Below the pieces are notes generated by a model, which was not told the origin of the DNA, did not search any database, and saw only the letters and a list, made by a program, of their open reading frames with translations. A DNA stretch of 64,000 nucleotides. It comes from Desulfovibrio sp. 86 (GTDB lineage: Bacteria; Desulfobacterota; Desulfovibrionia; Desulfovibrionales; Desulfovibrionaceae). The position numbers and the translations under genes are program-made. Below, piece after piece: positions 60,255 through 64,000 of this stretch. Within the stretch, counting starts at the first letter, position 1. Each line of letters begins with the position of its first letter. The stretch is taken from assembly GCF_902702915.1 (NCBI RefSeq), contig NZ_LR738849.1:2930001-2994000 (forward strand), written 5' to 3'.

Positions 60255-60306
60255 AAAAATCTTATTGTGTTTTAGCGCTGCGCGCGAGTACAGCGCGTAG
60301 CAACCA

Positions 60307-60350
60307 AATTGCAAGAAGGCCGCCCCTCACGGGGCGGCCTTCTTGCAATT
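60307..60350. terminator. bidirectional hairpin between convergent genes
   Basis: A perfect 20-bp stem: the arms 60307-60326 and 60331-60350 (starting AATTGCAAGAAGG and ending CCTTCTTGCAATT) enclose the loop TCAC. It lies between the dehydrogenase and the ABC transporter operon and could end transcription from both. Confidence 0.75.
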
Positions 60351-60410
60351 GACAGTACCGCCTGAACTTATGGCGCATTCCGTCATGAACGGGCTGCGCC
60401 GCTGCGAAAA

Positions 60411-61163
60411 TCAGTGCGAGATGATGCTGGCCAGAAATTCTTTGGCGCGCTGGGTCTGCGGGCTGTCAAAGAACTGCTCCTTGGGCGTGTCCTCAAGAAT
60501 GAGGCCTTCTTCCATAAAGAGCACCCTGTGCGCAACCTTGCGGGCAAAGCCCATTTCGTGCGTGACCACCATCATGGTCATGCCCTCATAGGCAAGCTCC
60601 ACCATGACATCCAGAACTTCGTTGATCATTTCCGGGTCAAGGGCAGAGGTGGGTTCGTCAAAAAGCATGGCCACGGGGTCCATGCACAGGGCGCGGGCAA
60701 TGGCCACACGCTGCTGCTGGCCGCCTGAAAGCTGCGAGGGGTACTTTTCCGTATGCTGGTCAAGACCCACCCGGCTCAGCAGGGCAAGAGCCTTTTCTCT
60801 GGCTTCTTCACGATTTCTTTTAAGCACTTTTTCCTGCGCGAGAACAAGGTTATGAATGATGTTCAGATGAGGAAAAAGCTCAAAGTGCTGAAAGACCATG
60901 CCCACGCGGCTGCGCAGCTCCGCAAGGTTGGTGCGTTTGCTGGTCACTTCTGTGCCGTTGACGAATATCTGGCCGCTCTGCACGCGTTCAAGGCCGTTGA
61001 CGGTCTTGATAAGCGTTGATTTGCCCGACCCGGAAGGCCCGCATACAACCACCACCTCGCCCTTGTGGATGCTCGTGGTGCAGTCGCGCAGCACATTAAA
61101 ATCACCGTACCACTTGGATACGTTGTTCAAAACAATCATTGCTTCTTCGGTAGGGGTATTCAT
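60411..61163 (-). CDS. gltL: polar amino-acid ABC transporter, ATP-binding subunit
   Basis: The 250-residue ATPase has Walker [11 protein letters not shown] (about 40), Q-loop [12 protein letters not shown], signature [15 protein letters not shown], Walker [14 protein letters not shown] and the H-loop VVTHEMGF. The HFELFPHL region is typical of the glutamate/glutamine/histidine transporter ATPases. It powers import by the two permeases encoded upstream; its ATG overlaps the stop of the permease gene by 4 bp. It is the last gene of the operon. Confidence 0.95.
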   Translation of the reverse strand: MNTPTEEAMIVLNNVSKWYGDFNVLRDCTTSIHKGEVVVVCGPSGSGKSTLIKTVNGLERVQSGQIFVNGTEVTSKRTNLAELRSRVGMVFQHFELFPHLNIIHNLVLAQEKVLKRNREEAREKALALLSRVGLDQHTEKYPSQLSGGQQQRVAIARALCMDPVAMLFDEPTSALDPEMINEVLDVMVELAYEGMTMMVVTHEMGFARKVAHRVLFMEEGLILEDTPKEQFFDSPQTQRAKEFLASIISH

Positions 61164-61837
61164 AGCTTGAGTCTCTTTTTTACCACGGTTACGGCCAGGG
61201 AAACGCAGAAGCAGACCACGAAGTAGCCAGCGCCCGCAAAGAGCACCATTTCTATCTCATAGCCGGTGGTCTTGCCAATGTTGGTGGCAGTGCGGAAAAA
61301 ATCTGCAAGGCCTATGATGTATACGAGGGCCGTATCCTGAAACAGAATCACGCCCTGGGTCAGCAGCAGGGGCGTCATGACGCGAAAAGCCTGCGGCAGG
61401 ATGACATAGGTGAGGGTTTGCGACTTGGTCATGCCAAGGGCAAGAGCCGCATAGTTTTGCCCTCTGGACACGCTGTTCATGCCCGCGCGAATGATTTCAG
61501 CGTAATAGGCGGCCTCAAACGCGGTAAAGGCAACCATGGCCGAAACAAGGCGTATGTCCGTCAAGGGCGAAAGATGGAGAAATTTGGTCAGAAATTGTGG
61601 CACAATAAGGTAGAACCACAACAAAACCATGACCAGCGGCACAGAGCGGAAGCAGTTGACGTACGCCGCCGAAAGCCAGCGCAGGGGGGCATAAATGGAT
61701 ATGCGCGCCACCGCCAGAAGCGTGCCGATGACCATGCCAAGCACAATGGAAGTCAGCGTTATCTTGAGCGTGACCATAACGCCCTGACCCAGCAGGGGCA
61801 GGCTCTGCTCAATGATGCTCCAGTCAAAATCAAACAT
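61160..61837 (-). CDS. gltK: polar amino-acid ABC transporter, permease subunit 2
   Basis: Start at ATG 61837, with GGGAGG 5 bp upstream, gives 225 residues. It has about five membrane helices and the EAA-type loop [20 protein letters not shown] (here [11 protein letters not shown]...[18 protein letters not shown]), contacting the ATPase. The fold matches HisM/GlnP/GltK permeases. It overlaps the first permease gene by 8 bp. Confidence 0.92.
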   Translation of the reverse strand: MFDFDWSIIEQSLPLLGQGVMVTLKITLTSIVLGMVIGTLLAVARISIYAPLRWLSAAYVNCFRSVPLVMVLLWFYLIVPQFLTKFLHLSPLTDIRLVSAMVAFTAFEAAYYAEIIRAGMNSVSRGQNYAALALGMTKSQTLTYVILPQAFRVMTPLLLTQGVILFQDTALVYIIGLADFFRTATNIGKTTGYEIEMVLFAGAGYFVVCFCVSLAVTVVKKRLKL

Positions 61838-62579
61838 TTTTGCCTCCCATGCCTGTGGAGGGCAGCCGCATTTTCTTTTCAAGCATCCTCATGAGACGCA
61901 TGACGATAAAGTTCAGAAATACATAGGCCAGGGTAACGGCAATAAAGGATTCATAGGCAAAGCCCGAAAATTCCAGCAGGCGGTTTGCCTGTGACGTGAG
62001 CTCCACCAGTCCGATTGTGGAAGCCACAGCCGTGTTCTTGACCATATTGAGCATTTCTGAGGTCAATGGGGGTATGATAATGCGGTAGGCATTGGGAAGC
62101 AGCACGTATCGATAGGTCTGGGGCAGGGTGAGGCCCAGGGCTAGGGCCGCGTAGCGCTGCCCGCGCGAAAGCGCCAGAATGCCCGACCGTACCTGTTCAC
62201 AGACGCGCGCGCCTGTAAACAGCCCGAGCGCACAGGTGGAAAGAATGAAAAACTGCGCATTGGGGTTCAGCTCGGATTTAAACCAGACGCTGAGGTCATA
62301 CGGCAGAAGATCGGGGGCCGCCAGATACCAGATAAAAAATTGAACGATCAGGGGGATGTTGCGAAAAATGGCAACATACGTGGCGCCCACGCTCCGAAAA
62401 AAATTGCTGGGCAAGGTACGTAATATACCGAAAAAAGAGCCTACTATGAAGGCTACAATCCAGGCACAGATAAAAAGAGCCGCGGTAGTGAGAAAACCGT
62501 CAATCAACCAGTTGAGGTAGGTGACGTTTCCGAACGGCGCTTGTTCAAAAAAAATGCCCCAGTTCCAGTTAGCCTGCAT
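61830..62579 (-). CDS. gltJ: polar amino-acid ABC transporter, permease subunit 1
   Basis: The 249-residue membrane protein has an extended N-terminus ([20 protein letters not shown]) as in GltJ/AatQ, followed by about five helices and the loop [20 protein letters not shown], then [16 protein letters not shown]. It pairs with the next permease to form the channel. It starts 129 bp after the binding-protein gene; a hairpin lies in that gap. Confidence 0.92.
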   Translation of the reverse strand: MQANWNWGIFFEQAPFGNVTYLNWLIDGFLTTAALFICAWIVAFIVGSFFGILRTLPSNFFRSVGATYVAIFRNIPLIVQFFIWYLAAPDLLPYDLSVWFKSELNPNAQFFILSTCALGLFTGARVCEQVRSGILALSRGQRYAALALGLTLPQTYRYVLLPNAYRIIIPPLTSEMLNMVKNTAVASTIGLVELTSQANRLLEFSGFAYESFIAVTLAYVFLNFIVMRLMRMLEKKMRLPSTGMGGKNV

Positions 62580-62647
62580 CAGAAAGTTCCATCCATAAAG
62601 ATAAAGCGTGATTCATTCTGCCTTGTGGCGTACGGCAAGTCTGATGG

Positions 62648-62683
62648 CGGAGCGCCAGCGGGATGTCCGGCTGGCGCTCCGCA
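62648..62683. terminator. 13-bp hairpin between binding-protein and permease genes
   Basis: GCGGAGCGCCAGC (62648-62660) pairs with GCTGGCGCTCCGC (62671-62683). There is no T-run. Such hairpins often protect the upstream mRNA end or lower expression of the following genes, so the binding protein would be made in excess. Confidence 0.6.
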
Positions 62684-62708
62684 TTGCAAACCAAGGTTCA
62701 AATAAAGA

Positions 62709-63617
62709 TTAATTCAGGGCTTTGTCGTTGGGGGCCTTGAACAGGTTCTTCATTTCGTCGGACATGTCAAAGTTCATGTTCATGCCCTTGGGGGGGATGG
62801 GCTGTTTGAACCAGCGCTGGTAAGATTTTTCAGCTTCGCCGTTCAGTTGCAGTTCGGCAATGGTGCCGTCCACCAGCTTCTTGAAGGGGGCGTCACCCTT
62901 GCGAACCATGCAGCCGTAAGCTTCAAAGCTCTGGGGGGTGCCCACGATGACCCAGTCGGCAGGCTTTTTGGCCTTGGCGCGTTCGCCGGCCAGCAGGGCG
63001 TCGTCAATAAAGAAGGCCACGGCACGGCCGGATTCCACAGTGCGGAAGGCATCGCCATGGTCTTTGACGCTGATGACGTTGATGCCAAGCTTCTTTTCGT
63101 CATTCATCTTGTTCAGCAGCATTTCGGAAGTGGTCCCGGCGGTGACGGCCACATTCTTGCCCTTGAGGTCGTCAAAGTCTTTGATGCCGGAGTTTTTGTG
63201 CGTAAGCAGGCGGGTGCCGACAATAAAGAAGGTGTTGGAAAAATCCACTTGCTGCTGACGGTCAAGATTGTTGGTGGTTGAACCACACTCAAAATCGTAG
63301 GTGCCGTTCTGGAGCAGAGGAATGCGGTTTTGCGAGGTAATGGGTACAAAACGCACTTTCAGGTCGGGCATGTTGAGCTGCTTTTTCACAGCGTCAACAA
63401 CCTTGTTGGAATAGTCTTGCGCATAGCCGATGACGTTCTGCTGCAAGTCATAGTATGAAAAAGGTACGGAGGATTCGCGATGCCCTACAACGATTACGCC
63501 GGTTTCCTTAATTTTTTTCAAGGTGCCGGTCAGTTCTTCCGCCTGGGCAGATGCATGGGCGGCGGTCAGCAGCAGCAAGCCTGCCAGCGCGGACAAAAAG
63601 ATTTTTTTCAGGGTCAT
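62709..63617 (-). CDS. gltI: glutamate/aspartate-type periplasmic binding protein
   Basis: The 302-residue protein has a signal peptide (MTLKKIFLSALAGLLLLTAA, cleavage after ASA near residue 24). The mature part is a family 3 solute-binding protein: TGVIVVGHRESSVPFSYYD, GYAQDYSNKVV, FECGSTTNNLDRQQQVDFS, LKGKNVAVTAGTTSE and FDMSDEMKNLFKAPN. The STTN and DRQQQVDFS pattern fits GltI/AatJ-like proteins for acidic amino acids. AGGAGG lies 5-6 bp before the ATG. First gene of the gltI-J-K-L operon. Confidence 0.92.
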   Translation of the reverse strand: MTLKKIFLSALAGLLLLTAAHASAQAEELTGTLKKIKETGVIVVGHRESSVPFSYYDLQQNVIGYAQDYSNKVVDAVKKQLNMPDLKVRFVPITSQNRIPLLQNGTYDFECGSTTNNLDRQQQVDFSNTFFIVGTRLLTHKNSGIKDFDDLKGKNVAVTAGTTSEMLLNKMNDEKKLGINVISVKDHGDAFRTVESGRAVAFFIDDALLAGERAKAKKPADWVIVGTPQSFEAYGCMVRKGDAPFKKLVDGTIAELQLNGEAEKSYQRWFKQPIPPKGMNMNFDMSDEMKNLFKAPNDKALN

Positions 63618-63716
63618 GGTTTCCTCCTAAAAAGGTGCATTGCAGGGAGCAAACTTTGGATTTGTTCGATAAACGTCCCCAAAATCCCTTGCGGGAAAAG
63701 TTGTGGTCCTTAACCA

Positions 63717-63789
63717 ATGTAAACCGTCAGCCTCGGCGCAGGCCGAAAGCTGGCGGAAATTACCTATATAGAGGGCTGCCGGTTTACAT
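63717..63789. promoter_or_regulatory. long-range inverted repeat upstream of gltI
   Basis: ATGTAAACCG (63717-63726) and CGGTTTACAT (63780-63789) are exact complements 53 bp apart. Between them is a further hairpin, CAGC-TCGGC / GCCGA-GCTG (about 63728-63752). The whole lies 100-172 bp before the gltI start and could be an operator pair or a structured leader. Confidence 0.45.
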
Positions 63790-64000
63790 GGCCGAGCACT
63801 GAGGTTCTTCCAAAAAAGGAAGACGTGTCCGCTGCCGACAGCGCGCCTATGGCAGGCACTGTCGGCATGGCCTCATTGCTTGACGGCTTGTGTGGGGGGT
63901 CGCAGGCTGCCGCCCATGAAGAGCATCGGTTCTTTGGCATGAAATCTGTGTTATCGCCCCTTATAACCTAGTTAGTTTTATAAATAATGAACTTCTTGTC
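63790..64000. other. end of window, no supported gene
   Basis: No coding sequence recognised. The last 40 bases are AT-rich (TATAACCTAGTTAGTTTTAT region), perhaps the promoter of a gene beyond the window. Confidence 0.4.

Overview
The window looks like a chromosomal segment of a Desulfovibrio-type sulfate reducer (Desulfovibrionaceae). This is inference from high GC, an attenuated trpE-trpGD-C-F-B-A operon, a type III glutamine synthetase, sigma-54-type promoters before flagellar genes, an RluA/CoaE fusion and abundant GC-rich intergenic palindromes. No rRNA, CRISPR array, transposase or phage gene was seen.

Layout. 0-5 kb: a secreted Sel1-repeat protein, a repeat-rich intergenic block, and an Hsp70-like ATPase overlapping a membrane-protein gene. 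5-12.5 kb (minus strand): a glycerol-1-phosphate dehydrogenase-like enzyme coupled to a HAD phosphatase, YbaK, a hybrid histidine kinase, the RluA-CoaE fusion and an NlpC/P60 lipoprotein. 12.6-20 kb: tRNA-Glu(CUC) with promoter and terminator, a TetR regulator with a palindromic operator, and a complete RND efflux operon (adaptor, pump, outer-membrane factor). 20-26 kb: YnfA-like protein, a DUF2156 protein, a MATE transporter and lysA. 26-36 kb: an FKBP isomerase, glnN and the trp operon with a leader peptide carrying three consecutive Trp codons and a visible terminator/antiterminator pair. 36-41 kb: a Fur-box promoter, a DUF2325 protein, FeoB with a His-rich N-terminus, a secreted nuclease-like protein, a hypothetical protein and a DnaQ-type exonuclease. 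41-50 kb: flgB-flgC-fliE, then fliF-small gene-fliG-fliH-fliI, each block preceded by a good sigma-54 -24/-12 element. 50-58.5 kb: two PEP-synthase-like proteins flanking a sensor kinase and a receiver-only regulator. 59-64 kb: a D-2-hydroxyacid dehydrogenase convergent with a polar amino-acid ABC transporter operon.

The strongest candidates for something undescribed are: (1) the four-gene cluster at 50955-58472, in which two paralogous PEP-synthase-like proteins lack the PEP-binding barrel, share an unrecognised C-terminal domain, surround a two-component system, and one has lost the phospho-histidine and ATP-grasp signatures; (2) a 73-residue protein between fliF and fliG whose C-terminal half resembles the FliG-binding tail of the neighbouring FliF; (3) two MITE-like palindromic repeat families with different ends and arms but a shared central core, and a multi-hairpin repeat family. 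Several repeats begin exactly at stop codons, so that the repeat end supplies the TAG.

Genes appear to be organised in tight, translationally coupled operons (many ATGA or 8-20 bp overlaps) separated by repeat-filled intergenic regions. All functional assignments rest on motif recognition by eye, without database searches.
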